NCBI RefSeq assembly: GCF_010731655.1
Contig: NZ_AP022619.1
Coordinates: forward strand, 4,960,001 to 5,024,000
DNA: 64,000 nucleotides
Direction of reading: 5' to 3'
Origin: Mycobacterium paraseoulense
GTDB taxonomy: Bacteria; Actinomycetota; Actinomycetes; Mycobacteriales; Mycobacteriaceae
A program made the position numbers and the translations under genes. Under the pieces are notes generated by a model, which searched no databases, was not told where the DNA came from, and saw only the letters and a program-made list of their open reading frames with translations. Below are positions 1 through 11,290 of this stretch, piece by piece. Position 1 is the first letter of the stretch. Every line of letters starts with the position of its first letter.

Positions 1-27
1 ATGGCTGAAATAGTTTCGCGCCCGGCG

Positions 28-48
28 TCAACTAGAGTCATTAGTTAA
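28..48. promoter_or_regulatory. Dyad upstream of TetR gene, candidate autoregulatory operator
   Basis: The sequence has arms TCAACTA and TAGTTAA around a 7-nt centre, with one mismatch in 7 bp. It lies 34 bp before the start of the TetR gene at 82. TetR-family repressors commonly bind such dyads in their own promoter. The link to this regulator is inference from position. Confidence 0.35.
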
Positions 49-81
49 GCACCACGATGAACGCAAGCGAAGGGCCCCGCC

Positions 82-726
82 ATGGCAGCTCACCCGGATA
101 CGCCGTCGGCGGCCGGGCGTCCACGCTCGGGGAGGACGGGCTCGCGCCCCGCCAAGCTGAGCCGCGAAGGCATCATCGACGGGGCGCTGACCTTCCTGGA
201 CCGGGAGGGCTGGGACGCCCTCACCATCAACGCGCTGGCCACGCAACTGGGCACCAAGGGGCCGTCGCTGTACAACCACGTGGACAGCCTCGAGGACCTG
301 CGCCGCTCGGTGCGGATCCGCGTGATCGACGACATCATCACGATGCTGAACCGGGTCGGCGAGGGCCGCGCCCGCGACGACGCGGTGCTGGTCATGGCGG
401 GCGCCTACCGCAGCTACGCCCATCACCACCCCGGCCGGTACTCGGCCTTCACCCGGATGCCGCTGGGCGGCGACGACCCTGAGTACACGGCGGCGACCCG
501 GGGAGCGGCCGCGCCGGTGATCTCGGTGCTGTCCTCCTACGGTCTCGACGGCGACGAGGCCTTCTACGCGGCGCTGGAGTTCTGGTCCGCGCTGCACGGC
601 TTCGTGCTGCTGGAGATGACCGGCGTCATGGACGACATCGACACCGACGCGTTGTTCTCGGACATGGTGCTGCGGCTGGCGGCGGGCCTCGAGCGCCGCG
701 TCGCGCACCACGGCGCCAGGTTCTGA
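82..726 (+). CDS. TetR/AcrR family transcriptional regulator (Rv0681-like)
   Basis: The 214-residue protein has a basic N-terminal arm and then a TetR helix-turn-helix at about residues 28-75 (GALTFLDREGWDALTINALA, then GPSLYNHVDSLEDL). A ligand-binding domain follows, with a WHG-type pattern near FWSALHGFVLLEM at about residue 175. It lies directly upstream of rpsL, as Rv0681 does in M. tuberculosis. The ligand is unknown. The start ATG follows a weak purine stretch (aaggg), and the dyad at 28-48 suggests autoregulation. The family call is secure; the target genes cannot be read from the sequence. Confidence 0.88.
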   Translation: MAAHPDTPSAAGRPRSGRTGSRPAKLSREGIIDGALTFLDREGWDALTINALATQLGTKGPSLYNHVDSLEDLRRSVRIRVIDDIITMLNRVGEGRARDDAVLVMAGAYRSYAHHHPGRYSAFTRMPLGGDDPEYTAATRGAAAPVISVLSSYGLDGDEAFYAALEFWSALHGFVLLEMTGVMDDIDTDALFSDMVLRLAAGLERRVAHHGARF

Positions 727-729
727 TGC

Positions 730-949
730 GATGGTGGCGACCCGCTTCGCCCGGCTGCGCCGCGCTCGCGATCGCCACTAGTCCGATGGTGGCGACCCGC
801 TTCGCCCGGCTGCGCCGCGCTCGCGATCGCCACTAGTCCGATGGTGGCGACCCGCTTCGCCCGGCTGCGCCGCGCTCGCGATCGCCACTAGTCCGATGGT
901 GGCGACCCGCTTCGCCCGGCTGCGCCGCGCTCGCGATCGCCACTAGTCC
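730..949. repeat. Tandem repeat, four identical 55-bp units
   Basis: Units begin at 730, 785, 840 and 895, with no mismatch seen between copies. Each unit starts near GTGGCGA and ends with TCGCCAC, so each copy can fold into a hairpin closed by those 7-bp arms. The array starts 3 bp after the TetR stop codon and ends 3 bp before the -35 hexamer of the rpsL promoter. It looks like a mycobacterial MIRU/VNTR locus, whose copy number usually varies between strains. Confidence 0.93.
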
Positions 950-952
950 GCT

Positions 953-982
953 TTGACCTGCGAGACCGGCGGCGGGTATTGT
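953..982 (+). promoter_or_regulatory. Predicted sigma-A promoter of the rpsL-rpsG-fusA operon
   Basis: A TTGACC hexamer at 953-958 and TATTGT at 977-982 are separated by 18 bp, close to the mycobacterial housekeeping consensus. Transcription would begin near 989, giving a leader of about 200 nt before rpsL. Confidence 0.65.
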
Positions 983-1188
983 GGAGGCTCGTGCCTGGCG
1001 GCTTACGGCGCCTAACCGTAAGGAAGTGGATGCCGGGCAAATTCGCATGTCCACGATGCATCGGATCTTCTCCGGTGCGTAGCGCGTGCGACACACCCGG
1101 CCGCGGGGTAACGCGGACGGACAAAACTGCAGTACGAAGACTTGAGAACCGCCGACAGACACCAAACACGAACACAGAAAGCCGGTAG

Positions 1189-1563
1189 ATGCCAACGATT
1201 CAGCAGCTGGTCCGCAAGGGTCGCCGCGACAAGATCGCCAAGGTCAAGACCGCGGCCCTGAAGGGCAGCCCGCAGCGCCGTGGCGTATGCACTCGCGTGT
1301 ACACCACCACCCCGAAGAAGCCGAACTCGGCGCTTCGGAAGGTCGCGCGCGTGAAGCTGACGAGCCAGGTCGAGGTCACCGCCTACATCCCGGGCGAGGG
1401 CCACAACCTGCAGGAGCACTCGATGGTCCTGGTGCGCGGTGGCCGAGTCAAGGACCTGCCCGGCGTGCGGTACAAGATCATCCGCGGTTCGCTCGACACC
1501 CAGGGGGTCAAGAACCGCAAGCAGGCCCGCAGCCGTTACGGCGCCAAGAAGGAGAAGAGCTGA
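1189..1563 (+). CDS. rpsL: 30S ribosomal protein S12
   Basis: The protein has 124 residues, the normal length for S12. It sits at the decoding centre of the 30S subunit and controls accuracy. The two loops that carry streptomycin-resistance mutations are wild type: Lys43 in [13 protein letters not shown] and Lys88 in [13 protein letters not shown], so this allele should be streptomycin-sensitive. The gene is the first of rpsL-rpsG-fusA; its TGA overlaps the ATG of rpsG by one base, which implies translational coupling. Confidence 0.98.
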
Positions 1564-2033
1564 TGCCGCGCAAGGGGCCCGCGCCGAAGCGTCCGTTGGT
1601 CAACGACCCCGTCTACGGGTCGCAGCTGGTCACCCAGCTGGTGAACAAAGTTCTCCTGCAGGGGAAGAAATCGCTGGCCGAGCGCATTGTTTATGGTGCG
1701 CTCGAGAATGCCCGGGACAAGACCGGCACCGATCCCGTGATCACGCTCAAGCGCGCTCTCGACAACGTCAAGCCCGCGCTGGAGGTGCGCAGCCGCCGCG
1801 TCGGCGGTGCGACCTACCAGGTTCCGGTCGAGGTCCGTCCGGACCGGTCCACCACGCTGGCGCTGCGCTGGCTTGTCAGCTTCTCGCGGCAACGCCGGGA
1901 AAAGACGATGGTCGAGCGGCTGGCGAACGAGATCCTGGACGCCAGCAACGGCCTGGGAGCCTCCGTCAAGCGGCGTGAGGACACCCACAAGATGGCCGAG
2001 GCCAACCGCGCCTTCGCGCACTATCGCTGGTAG
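1563..2033 (+). CDS. rpsG: 30S ribosomal protein S7
   Basis: The protein has 156 residues, exactly the usual bacterial length. It nucleates assembly of the 30S head and contacts the E-site tRNA. The start [18 protein letters not shown] and the end [10 protein letters not shown] are typical. The ATG overlaps the rpsL stop in TGATG. A 6-bp GGAGCC/GGCTCC hairpin at 2033-2048 begins on the last base of the stop codon and could tune read-through into fusA. Confidence 0.98.
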   Translation: MPRKGPAPKRPLVNDPVYGSQLVTQLVNKVLLQGKKSLAERIVYGALENARDKTGTDPVITLKRALDNVKPALEVRSRRVGGATYQVPVEVRPDRSTTLALRWLVSFSRQRREKTMVERLANEILDASNGLGASVKRREDTHKMAEANRAFAHYRW

Positions 2034-2114
2034 GAGCCGCCCGGCTCCGACTGGCGGAGCTGCCGGAGGCCGGACAGACAGCAACCAAGCAATCGAAAGA
2101 GTGGGAAGACTTCT

Positions 2115-4220
2115 GTGGCACAGAAGGACGTGCTGACCGACCTGACCAAGGTCCGCAACATCGGCATCATGGCGCACATCGACGCCGGCAAGACGACGAC
2201 GACGGAGCGCATCCTCTACTACACCGGTATCAGCTACAAGATCGGTGAGGTGCACGACGGCGCCGCCACCATGGACTGGATGGAGCAGGAGCAGGAGCGG
2301 GGGATCACCATCACCTCCGCCGCGACCACCTGCTTCTGGAACGACAACCAGATCAACATCATCGACACCCCCGGCCACGTCGACTTCACCGTCGAGGTGG
2401 AGCGCAGCCTGCGCGTGCTCGACGGTGCCGTGGCCGTCTTCGACGGCAAGGAGGGTGTCGAGCCGCAGTCCGAGCAGGTGTGGCGGCAGGCCGACAAATA
2501 CGACGTCCCGCGTATCTGCTTCGTCAACAAGATGGACAAGATCGGCGCCGACTTCTACTTCTCGGTGAAGACCATGGAAGAGCGGCTGGGCGCCAACGTC
2601 ATCCCGATCCAGCTGCCCGTCGGCTCCGAGGGTGACTTCGAGGGCGTCGTCGACCTGGTCGAGATGAAGGCCAAGGTATGGAGCGCCGAGGCCAAGCTCG
2701 GCGAGAAGTACGACGTCGTCGACATCCCGGCCGACCTGCAGGAGAAGGCCGACGAGTACCGCACCAAGCTGCTCGAGGCCGTCGCCGAGACCGACGAGGC
2801 GCTGCTGGAGAAGTACCTGGGCGGCGAGGAGCTCACCGTCGAGGAGATCAAGGGCGCGATCCGCAAGCTGACCATCAGCTCGGAGGCGTACCCGGTGCTG
2901 TGCGGGAGCGCCTTCAAGAACAAGGGCGTGCAGCCGATGCTGGACGCGGTCATCGACTACCTGCCCTCGCCGCTGGACGTGCCGCCGGCCGTCGGCCACG
3001 CGCCCGGCAAGGAGGACGTCGAGGTCATCCGCAAGCCGTCCACCGACGAGCCGTTCGCCGCGCTGGCGTTCAAGGTCGCCACGCACCCGTTCTTCGGGAA
3101 GCTGACCTACGTCCGGGTGTACTCGGGCAAGGTCGATTCCGGCAGCCAGGTCATCAACGCCACCAAGGGCAAGAAGGAGCGGCTGGGCAAGCTGTTCCAG
3201 ATGCACTCCAACAAGGAGAACCCGGTGGAGACCGCCTCGGCGGGTCACATCTACGCGGTGATCGGCCTGAAGGACACCACTACCGGCGACACCTTGTGCG
3301 ACCCCAACGACCAGGTCGTGCTGGAGTCCATGACCTTCCCCGATCCGGTCATCGAGGTGGCGATCGAGCCCAAGACGAAGAGCGACCAGGAGAAGCTGTC
3401 GCTGTCGATCCAGAAGCTCGCCGAAGAGGACCCGACGTTCAAGGTGCACCTGGACCAGGAGACCGGCCAGACCGTCATCGGCGGGATGGGCGAGCTGCAC
3501 CTGGACATCCTGGTGGACCGCATGCGCCGCGAGTTCAAGGTCGAGGCCAACGTCGGTAAGCCGCAGGTCGCCTACAAGGAGACCATCAAGCGGGCCGCGA
3601 ACAACGTCGAGTTCACCCACAAGAAGCAGACGGGTGGCTCGGGCCAGTTCGCGAAGGTGATCATCAACCTCGAGCCGTTCACCGGCGAGGACGGTGCCAC
3701 CTACGAGTTCGAGAACAAGGTCACCGGTGGCCGCATCCCCCGGGAGTACATCCCGTCGGTGGACGCGGGCGCGCAGGACGCGATGCAGTACGGCGTGCTG
3801 GCCGGCTACCCGCTGGTGAACCTCAAGGTCACGCTGCTCGACGGCGCCTTCCACGAGGTCGACTCCTCGGAGATGGCGTTCAAGATCGCCGGTTCGCAGG
3901 TCCTGAAAAAGGCTGCGCAGCAAGCACAGCCGGTGATCCTGGAACCGATCATGGCCGTCGAGGTCACCACGCCCGAGGACTACATGGGCGACGTGATCGG
4001 CGACCTGAACTCTCGCCGTGGCCAGATCCAGGCCATGGAGGAGCGGAGCGGTGCACGCGTCGTCAGGGCGCACGTGCCGCTGTCGGAGATGTTCGGCTAC
4101 GTCGGCGACCTGAGGTCCAAGACCCAAGGCCGGGCGAACTACTCCATGGTGTTCGACTCCTACGCCGAAGTGCCGGCGAACGTGTCGAAGGAGATCATCG
4201 CGAAGGCGACGGGTCAGTGA
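2115..4220 (+). CDS. fusA: Elongation factor G
   Basis: The protein has 701 residues and all EF-G domains. The G domain shows AHIDAGKTT (P loop), RGITI (switch I), DTPGH (G3) and NKMDK (G4), followed by domains II to V ending in the domain V segment [20 protein letters not shown] drives translocation and, with RRF, ribosome recycling. Translation starts at GTG after gggaag. It is co-transcribed with rpsL and rpsG. The 166-nt gap before tuf is long enough for a separate promoter. Confidence 0.98.
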   Translation: MAQKDVLTDLTKVRNIGIMAHIDAGKTTTTERILYYTGISYKIGEVHDGAATMDWMEQEQERGITITSAATTCFWNDNQINIIDTPGHVDFTVEVERSLRVLDGAVAVFDGKEGVEPQSEQVWRQADKYDVPRICFVNKMDKIGADFYFSVKTMEERLGANVIPIQLPVGSEGDFEGVVDLVEMKAKVWSAEAKLGEKYDVVDIPADLQEKADEYRTKLLEAVAETDEALLEKYLGGEELTVEEIKGAIRKLTISSEAYPVLCGSAFKNKGVQPMLDAVIDYLPSPLDVPPAVGHAPGKEDVEVIRKPSTDEPFAALAFKVATHPFFGKLTYVRVYSGKVDSGSQVINATKGKKERLGKLFQMHSNKENPVETASAGHIYAVIGLKDTTTGDTLCDPNDQVVLESMTFPDPVIEVAIEPKTKSDQEKLSLSIQKLAEEDPTFKVHLDQETGQTVIGGMGELHLDILVDRMRREFKVEANVGKPQVAYKETIKRAANNVEFTHKKQTGGSGQFAKVIINLEPFTGEDGATYEFENKVTGGRIPREYIPSVDAGAQDAMQYGVLAGYPLVNLKVTLLDGAFHEVDSSEMAFKIAGSQVLKKAAQQAQPVILEPIMAVEVTTPEDYMGDVIGDLNSRRGQIQAMEERSGARVVRAHVPLSEMFGYVGDLRSKTQGRANYSMVFDSYAEVPANVSKEIIAKATGQ

Positions 4221-4386
4221 CCGAAGACGACGGCGAGTAAGCGAAGCTTACGAGCAAGGAGTCGAGCGGTAAACGCAGACACCCTCGGAGTAATCTTGCC
4301 GGGTCATTGCAAAGCCTTGGGCGCGGCACAACTGAAAACACCAACACTGCTTTAACGAGCACCAACAAGTCCAGGAGGACAACGAA

Positions 4387-5577
<1,191 letters not shown>

Positions 5578-5590
5578 GTTCCTCAGCGCT

Positions 5591-5626
5591 AAAGCCCGGA
5601 TTGCCGATCGCGGCAATCCGGGCTTT
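5591..5626 (+). terminator. Rho-independent terminator after tuf
   Basis: A perfect 15-bp stem (5591-5605 with 5612-5626) encloses a 6-nt loop, and GCGTTTT follows shortly after. It lies 13 nt after the tuf stop and ends the translation-factor operon. Confidence 0.92.
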
Positions 5627-5711
5627 ATGCGTTTTACCGGGCCGAACGCGGCCGGCTCCGCTAGGATTCCTCGGTAAGGGAGTCGGGGGCGGAAGTGGCC
5701 GGGAGGTTCGG

Positions 5712-6464
5712 ATGTCCTTCGTATTCGCGACGCCTGAGTACGTCGAGGCTGCGGCGTCGGATCTAGCCAGGATCGGGTGGACGATCACGTCGGCGAACTC
5801 GATGGCGATGGGCCCGACGTCCAGCGTGCTGGCGCCGGGTGCCGACGAGGTGTCGACCAGCATCGCGGCGCTGTTCGGCGCGCACTCCCAGGTGTACCAG
5901 GCGCTCAGCGCGCAGGCCGCGGCGTTTCACAACCAGTTCGTGCAGCTGATGAACGGCGGCTCGATGCAGTATCTCGCCACCGAGGCCGCCAACACCACGC
6001 CGTTGCAGAGCGCGGCGGCACCCGCCTCGATGGCGGCGCAGCTGCCGGCGGCAACCGCGGCGGGTGGTTCGGCGCCAGGCGTCCCGGCGGCCCCCCTGAT
6101 GTCGGCCGTCGCGCCGGCTTCGGCGCTCGCGGGCGCCCCGGCACCGGCAAGTCCGACGGTGGCCGCGGCCACCACGGCACCGGCCGCGGTCGCGCCGGCC
6201 GCCACACCGGCAACGCCGGTGCGGATGGTCACGCCCGCCTACACCCCGGCCGCCCCGCAGCCCGCGACACCGACACCGGCTCCGGCCAGTTCGCTGGTGT
6301 CGGCGCCCGCCCAGGTCGAGACACCCCCGGCGGCCGCGTCCCCCGCGATGCCGGTGTCGACCGGCACGCCGGTGAAGATGGTGTCGGCCCATGCGCCCGC
6401 CGCGGGGACCCACGCGGACTCTTCGGCCCGGCCCGCGCCGACGCTGATTCCCAAGGTGGACTGA
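5712..6464 (+). CDS. PE family protein
   Basis: The protein has 250 residues. Residues 1-95 are a canonical PE domain: MSFVFATPEYVEAAASDLARIG, then a helical hairpin with a YQALSAQAAAFHNQFVQLM segment. The rest is low-complexity Ala/Pro-rich sequence with no PGRS Gly repeats. PE proteins are exported by type VII secretion, usually as dimers with a PPE partner. No PPE or EspG gene lies nearby, so a partner must be encoded elsewhere. The start ATG has GGGAGG at 5701-5706, 5 nt upstream; any longer reading would begin inside the tuf terminator. Confidence 0.9.
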   Translation: MSFVFATPEYVEAAASDLARIGWTITSANSMAMGPTSSVLAPGADEVSTSIAALFGAHSQVYQALSAQAAAFHNQFVQLMNGGSMQYLATEAANTTPLQSAAAPASMAAQLPAATAAGGSAPGVPAAPLMSAVAPASALAGAPAPASPTVAAATTAPAAVAPAATPATPVRMVTPAYTPAAPQPATPTPAPASSLVSAPAQVETPPAAASPAMPVSTGTPVKMVSAHAPAAGTHADSSARPAPTLIPKVD

Positions 6465-6553
6465 CGGCGGCCCGGTTGCGCGTATGCGGCTCGCGGTAAG
6501 ACCGCGACAGCTAATCTGACACGAAAAATCCCAGCCAGGGTAAGGAGACACTC

Positions 6554-7384
6554 GTGTTGGCGCGCTACCTGAAGGCACAGTTGGTGGTTTTGCTGTGCGG
6601 CGGCCTGGTCGGGCCGATTTTCCTGATCGTCTACTTCACCCTCGGGCTGGGCAGCCTGCTGCAGTGGATGTTCTACGTCGGCCTGCTCATCACCGTGGCC
6701 GACGTGCTGATTGCACTCGCACTGGCCAACTACGGCGCGAAGTCCTCGGCCCAGACCGCGGAGCTCGAACAGCACGGCGTGCTGGCGCTCGCTCAGATCA
6801 CCGGTGTCACCGAGACGGGGACGTGGATCAACAACCAGCAGGTGGTCAAGGTGCACCTGCACATCGCCGGGCCCGGGTTACTGCCGTTCGACAGCGAAGA
6901 CCGGGTGATCGCCAGCGTGACCCGGCTCGGCAACCTCAACGCCCGCAAGCTGGTGGTACTGGTCAACCCCACCACCAACGAATACCGAATCGACTGGGAG
7001 CGAAGCGCTTTGGTTAACGGCCTGGTGCCCGCGCAGTTCACCGTGGCCGAAGACAACCAGACCTACGACCTGAGCGGGCAGTCCGGCCCGTTGATGGAGA
7101 TCCTGCAGATCCTCAAGGCGAACCACGTTCCGCTGAACCGGATGGTCGACATCCGGTCGAACCCGGTGCTGCGCCAGCAGATTCAGGCGGTGGTGCGCCG
7201 GGCGGCGCAACAACAAGCGCCGGCCGCCCAGCCGGCGACTGCCGGCGGGCCCGCGCCGGTGGTCACGCCGCCGCAGCCGTCGATCGCGCAGCGGCTGCAG
7301 GAGCTCGAGACGCTGCGGGCCAGCGGCGCACTGACCGACGAGGAATACAACAGCCGGCGGGCCCAGATCATCTCCGAGATCTGA
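6554..7384 (+). CDS. Membrane protein with C-terminal SHOCT domain (Rv0686-like)
   Basis: The protein has 276 residues. Two transmembrane helices lie at about residues 7-31 and 36-58, and a soluble beta-rich region follows. After an Ala/Pro/Gln linker, a C-terminal SHOCT motif (LQELETLRASGALTDEEYNS) is visible. SHOCT motifs are often found at protein termini and are thought to mediate oligomerisation. The GTG start has AAGGAG at 6542-6547. It holds the position of Rv0686 between tuf and the mycofactocin-coupled dehydrogenase. Its function is unknown. Confidence 0.82.
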   Translation: MLARYLKAQLVVLLCGGLVGPIFLIVYFTLGLGSLLQWMFYVGLLITVADVLIALALANYGAKSSAQTAELEQHGVLALAQITGVTETGTWINNQQVVKVHLHIAGPGLLPFDSEDRVIASVTRLGNLNARKLVVLVNPTTNEYRIDWERSALVNGLVPAQFTVAEDNQTYDLSGQSGPLMEILQILKANHVPLNRMVDIRSNPVLRQQIQAVVRRAAQQQAPAAQPATAGGPAPVVTPPQPSIAQRLQELETLRASGALTDEEYNSRRAQIISEI

Positions 7385-7397
7385 ACGCGGGGCGAGT

Positions 7398-8252
<855 letters not shown>

Positions 8253-8277
8253 TCGCGGATCGTGGTATGAACTCCAC

Positions 8278-9453
8278 GTGACCGCTAGCAAAGGAATCGT
8301 GATCGTCGGCGGCGGGCTGGCCGCCGCCCGGACCGCGGAACAACTTCGCCGATCGGAGTACGCGGGCCGCGTCACGATCATCAGCGACGAGGCGCACGTG
8401 CCGTACGATCGCCCGCCGCTGTCAAAAGAGGTGCTGCGCAAAGAGGTCGACGACGTGGCCCTCAAACCCCGCGAGTGGTACGACGAGAACGACATCACCC
8501 TGCGGCTGGGCGCGGCGGCCACCGGCCTGGACACCGCGGCGCAGACGGTGACCCTGGCCGACGGGTCGGTCATCGGCTACGAGGAACTCGTCATCGCGAC
8601 CGGCTTGGTGCCGCGGCGCATCCCGACGCTGCCGGACCTGGAGGGCATCCGGGTGCTGCGCACGTTCGACGAGAGCATGGCGCTGCGTGAGCACGCGTCC
8701 GCCGCCCAGCGCGCCGTCGTCATCGGCGCCGGGTTCATCGGCTGCGAGGTGGCGGCCAGCCTGCGCAGCCTGGGGGTGGACGTGGTGTTGGTCGAGCCGC
8801 AGCCCACGCCCCTGGCGTCGGTGCTCGGCGAGCGGATCGGTGAGCTCGTCGCGCGGCTGCACCGTGCGGAGGGGGTCGACGTCCGCCTCGGTGTCGGGGT
8901 GACCGAGGTGCGCGGCGACGGACGGGTGGACACCGTGGTGCTGACCGACGGCTCGGAGCTGGCGGCCGACCTGGTGGTCATCGGCATCGGGTCGCGCCCG
9001 GCGACGGGCTGGCTCGAGGGCAGCGGCATCGAGGTGGACAACGGCGTGCTCTGCGACGAGGCCGGCCGGACCAGCGCGCCACACGTGTGGGCGCTCGGTG
9101 ACGTCGCCTCCTGGCGCGACGCGACGGGACACCAAGCCCGCGTGGAACATTGGAGCAACGTCGCCGACCAGACCCGAGTCGTGGTGCCCGCGATGCTGGG
9201 GCAGGACGTGTCGTCGGCCGTGGTCGTCCCGTACTTCTGGAGCGACCAATACGACGTCAAGATCCAGTGCCTCGGAGAGCCCGAAGCCACCGACACCGTC
9301 CACCTCATCGAAGACGACGGCCGCAAGTTCCTGGCGTATTACGAGCGCGACGGGGTGCTGGTCGGGGTGGTCGGCGGCGGGATGCCCGGCAAGGTCATGA
9401 AGGTCCGCGCCAAGATCGCCGCCGGCGCGCCCATTTCCGACGTGCTGGGCTGA
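8278..9453 (+). CDS. FAD-dependent pyridine nucleotide/ferredoxin reductase (Rv0688-like)
   Basis: The protein has 391 residues. An FAD-binding GGGLAAARTAEQLRR lies at the N terminus, an NAD(P)-binding GAGFIGCEVAASLRSLG at about residue 147, and a second FAD segment VWALGDVAS at about residue 270. A reductase-type C-terminal domain follows. Such enzymes pass electrons from NAD(P)H to ferredoxin or rubredoxin, often for a P450 or oxygenase. It starts 25 nt after the SDR gene and is probably co-transcribed. A role in re-oxidising or serving the mycofactocin system is inference. Confidence 0.87.
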   Translation: MTASKGIVIVGGGLAAARTAEQLRRSEYAGRVTIISDEAHVPYDRPPLSKEVLRKEVDDVALKPREWYDENDITLRLGAAATGLDTAAQTVTLADGSVIGYEELVIATGLVPRRIPTLPDLEGIRVLRTFDESMALREHASAAQRAVVIGAGFIGCEVAASLRSLGVDVVLVEPQPTPLASVLGERIGELVARLHRAEGVDVRLGVGVTEVRGDGRVDTVVLTDGSELAADLVVIGIGSRPATGWLEGSGIEVDNGVLCDEAGRTSAPHVWALGDVASWRDATGHQARVEHWSNVADQTRVVVPAMLGQDVSSAVVVPYFWSDQYDVKIQCLGEPEATDTVHLIEDDGRKFLAYYERDGVLVGVVGGGMPGKVMKVRAKIAAGAPISDVLG

Positions 9454-9456
9454 ACC

Positions 9457-10503
9457 TCAGTGCCACTGCACGGGAGGGCCGTGCGGGTGGCATTCGCCGA
9501 GAATCTCCAGCTCGCCGCCGGGCCACCGGCGAGCGCGCACCAGGAACCGGATCGGCGAGTCGTGGCCCCCGCGCGCCGGCTCCAGCGTGAGGTGCACGAA
9601 CGGCGATCGCTCGTCCGCCCGTCCGCCCAGCGCGCGAACCCGGGCGCGCACCGTCTCGCGCTCCTCGCCGGACAGGTACTGCCAGGTGATCGAGTGCCAC
9701 AACACCGTCAGGGCACCGTCGGCGAGCGTCAGGCCGGCGACGGCGTCGGCCGCCGTCTGGCGCTCCAGCCGCGCGGGCACCCGCCTGGCGACGTCGATGG
9801 CGCCGCGCAGCCGCTCGAGCCGGGCCGCCTGATCGGGCCAGACGTAGCTCAACACGGTGAGCTCCCCATCGGCCCCGGTGACGTCGATGGGCGCGATGTC
9901 ATATCCGCGCCGCTCGACGATGCGCAGCCCGCCGCCGGGCGGCAGCGCGCCGCGCCACGCGTCGGTGATGGTCACCGGCGAATCGCTGGGTCCCCAGTGT
10001 CCCTCGCCGAACCGGTACCGGTAGTGGTCCGCGCGCAGGTTCAGTCCCGCGCTGGTCCCGATCTCGAAAAGCCTTACCGGCAAGCTGAATTCACTGTTGA
10101 CGCGCAACAGGGCGCCGATCAGCGCTGCTGATCTGCCCACCTCGTTGGTCTGCGGCGGTTGCCGCAACGCCGCCCGCAGCGCGTCGGAGTGGACGGCCGC
10201 GGCGTCCCGGATTTCGGGCCACGCCGATTCGGCGTTCCAGCTGCCCCCGGTGCTGGGATACCACCGGCGCAGGTGCGCTGCCCGCCCGTCGAGCACCAGC
10301 CGGTGCAGGCCGCCGAGCAGTCGCAGCGGCACCGCAAGGCGCGAGGGGTCGTCCTCGTGGCCGGACAGGATGGCCGCGAACACGCCGCCGGCCTCGACGT
10401 CACGGGCCACCAGCTCGAAAAGCTCGCCATACATCGGCGAACCCGAGACGGCGCAGAAGCGCCCCTGCGCGCGCAGGGTGTGCAGCAGGTGATCGCCGCT
10501 CAC
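9457..10503 (-). CDS. DUF2332 family protein (Rv0690c-like)
   Basis: The protein has 348 residues. It fits DUF2332 across its full length: an N-terminal [19 protein letters not shown], a central [23 protein letters not shown] and a C-terminal [19 protein letters not shown]. The EIGTSAGLN segment resembles a nucleotide or SAM-binding loop, but no activity is established. Its GTG overlaps the mftR stop as GTGA, so it is translated with mftR and presumably controlled by it. It is convergent with the reductase gene, only 3 bp away. Confidence 0.8.
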   Translation of the reverse strand: MSGDHLLHTLRAQGRFCAVSGSPMYGELFELVARDVEAGGVFAAILSGHEDDPSRLAVPLRLLGGLHRLVLDGRAAHLRRWYPSTGGSWNAESAWPEIRDAAAVHSDALRAALRQPPQTNEVGRSAALIGALLRVNSEFSLPVRLFEIGTSAGLNLRADHYRYRFGEGHWGPSDSPVTITDAWRGALPPGGGLRIVERRGYDIAPIDVTGADGELTVLSYVWPDQAARLERLRGAIDVARRVPARLERQTAADAVAGLTLADGALTVLWHSITWQYLSGEERETVRARVRALGGRADERSPFVHLTLEPARGGHDSPIRFLVRARRWPGGELEILGECHPHGPPVQWH

Positions 10504-11096
10504 CGGTCCAGCCCGTCCAGCCCGGTCCCCACGACGTCGAACGCGTGGCCCAGCGCGGCCGGCAGCGGGACGGACTCGTCGCCGAGCCAGTGCTCGTAGG
10601 CCGACAACGCCACCCCCAGCATGGTCCAGGCGACGGTCTGAGGCAGCAGGTCGGTCGTCTTGCAGTCCGACCGGCGGGCCACGAAGCCGGCGATCACCTC
10701 CCGCCAGCCGGCGTACATCGTCATCGAGTAGGCCTGCAGTTCGGCGGTTTGCAGGATGACGCGCATACGCTGGCGGTGCCGCGCGGTCTCGGATTCGTCA
10801 AAGGTGTTGAACGCCAACAGCGCATCGCGCAGCGCCTGGCCCAGCGGCACCCGCGGATCGACCTGGTCGAGCAGGTCGCGCAGGTGCGCGAGGTGGGTGT
10901 CGAAGTCGCCCCACGGGATGGCGTTCTTGGACGCGTAGTAGCGGAACAGCGTCCGCCGCGAGATGCCGGCGGCCCGCGCGACGTCGTCGACGCTGACGTC
11001 GGCGAAACCGCGGGCGCTGAACAGCTCGATGGCGACGGCGGTGATGTGGTGCGGCGTGGTCGAGCGGCGACGGCCCACTCGCGGCTGCGGCCCCAT
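10500..11096 (-). CDS. mftR: Mycofactocin system TetR-family regulator MftR
   Basis: The protein has 198 residues. After [20 protein letters not shown], the helix-turn-helix is [21 protein letters not shown]. Known MftR represses the mft operon and is released by long-chain acyl-CoA. The gene is divergent from mftA, with about 100 bp between them. An ATG at 11132 would add 12 residues; 11096 was preferred because it follows a GGAAGGG-type ribosome site and gives a typical family length. The gene overlaps the DUF2332 gene downstream. Confidence 0.9.
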   Translation of the reverse strand: MGPQPRVGRRRSTTPHHITAVAIELFSARGFADVSVDDVARAAGISRRTLFRYYASKNAIPWGDFDTHLAHLRDLLDQVDPRVPLGQALRDALLAFNTFDESETARHRQRMRVILQTAELQAYSMTMYAGWREVIAGFVARRSDCKTTDLLPQTVAWTMLGVALSAYEHWLGDESVPLPAALGHAFDVVGTGLDGLDR

Positions 11097-11148
11097 GAGA
11101 CCCCGCCCTTCCATTTCGGCACTCGATGCCATATTCTGACGAAGCTTG

Positions 11149-11171
11149 TGACTCGATCCCCATCGTTGTCA
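11149..11171. promoter_or_regulatory. Inverted repeat between mftR and mftA, candidate MftR operator
   Basis: TGAC-T-CGAT at 11149-11157 is mirrored by ATCG-TT-GTCA at 11162-11171 around CCCC, with a one-base offset between the half-arms. It is the clearest dyad seen in the divergent intergenic region. A TATTCT hexamer at 11132-11137 could be the -10 of the mftA promoter. Binding by MftR is inference. Confidence 0.35.
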
Positions 11172-11195
11172 AGAACCGACGAAAGGCAATGACCC

Positions 11196-11285
11196 GTGGA
11201 CCACGAAACCGAGACCGAGACCCAGCTCGTCGCCGAGACCCTGGTCGAAGAGGTGTCCATCGACGGCATGTGCGGGGTCTACTGA
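11196..11285 (+). CDS. mftA: Mycofactocin precursor peptide MftA
   Basis: This 29-residue peptide begins at GTG ([14 protein letters not shown]) and ends in the diagnostic core IDGMCGVY. The final Val-Tyr dipeptide is the substrate: MftC decarboxylates and crosslinks it, MftE releases it, and MftD oxidises it toward the redox-active cofactor. The acidic N-terminal part acts as the leader bound by MftB. AAAGG at 11182-11186 is 9 nt upstream. An out-of-frame ATG at 11189 is not the start. Its position directly before mftB and its terminus make the call firm despite the small size. Confidence 0.96.
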   Translation: MDHETETETQLVAETLVEEVSIDGMCGVY

Positions 11286-11290
11286 CCCGC

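Noticed and set aside
1..81. End of an upstream gene at the window start
   Set aside because: The AT-rich dyad and a short frame (atggctgaaa) with an early stop suggest a promoter region, not coding sequence.
730..949. CRISPR array
   Set aside because: The units are identical and contiguous with no spacers, so it is a tandem repeat.
1536..4127. Very long open frame opposite rpsG and fusA
   Set aside because: It is antisense to highly conserved genes. Long open frames on the opposite strand are expected at this GC content, and its composition (Arg/Val/Asp/Leu) matches no protein family.
5601..5711. N-terminal extension of the PE gene upstream of ATG 5712
   Set aside because: It would begin inside the tuf terminator hairpin and lacks a ribosome site. 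The PE domain starts exactly at MSFVFATPEYV with GGGAGG upstream.
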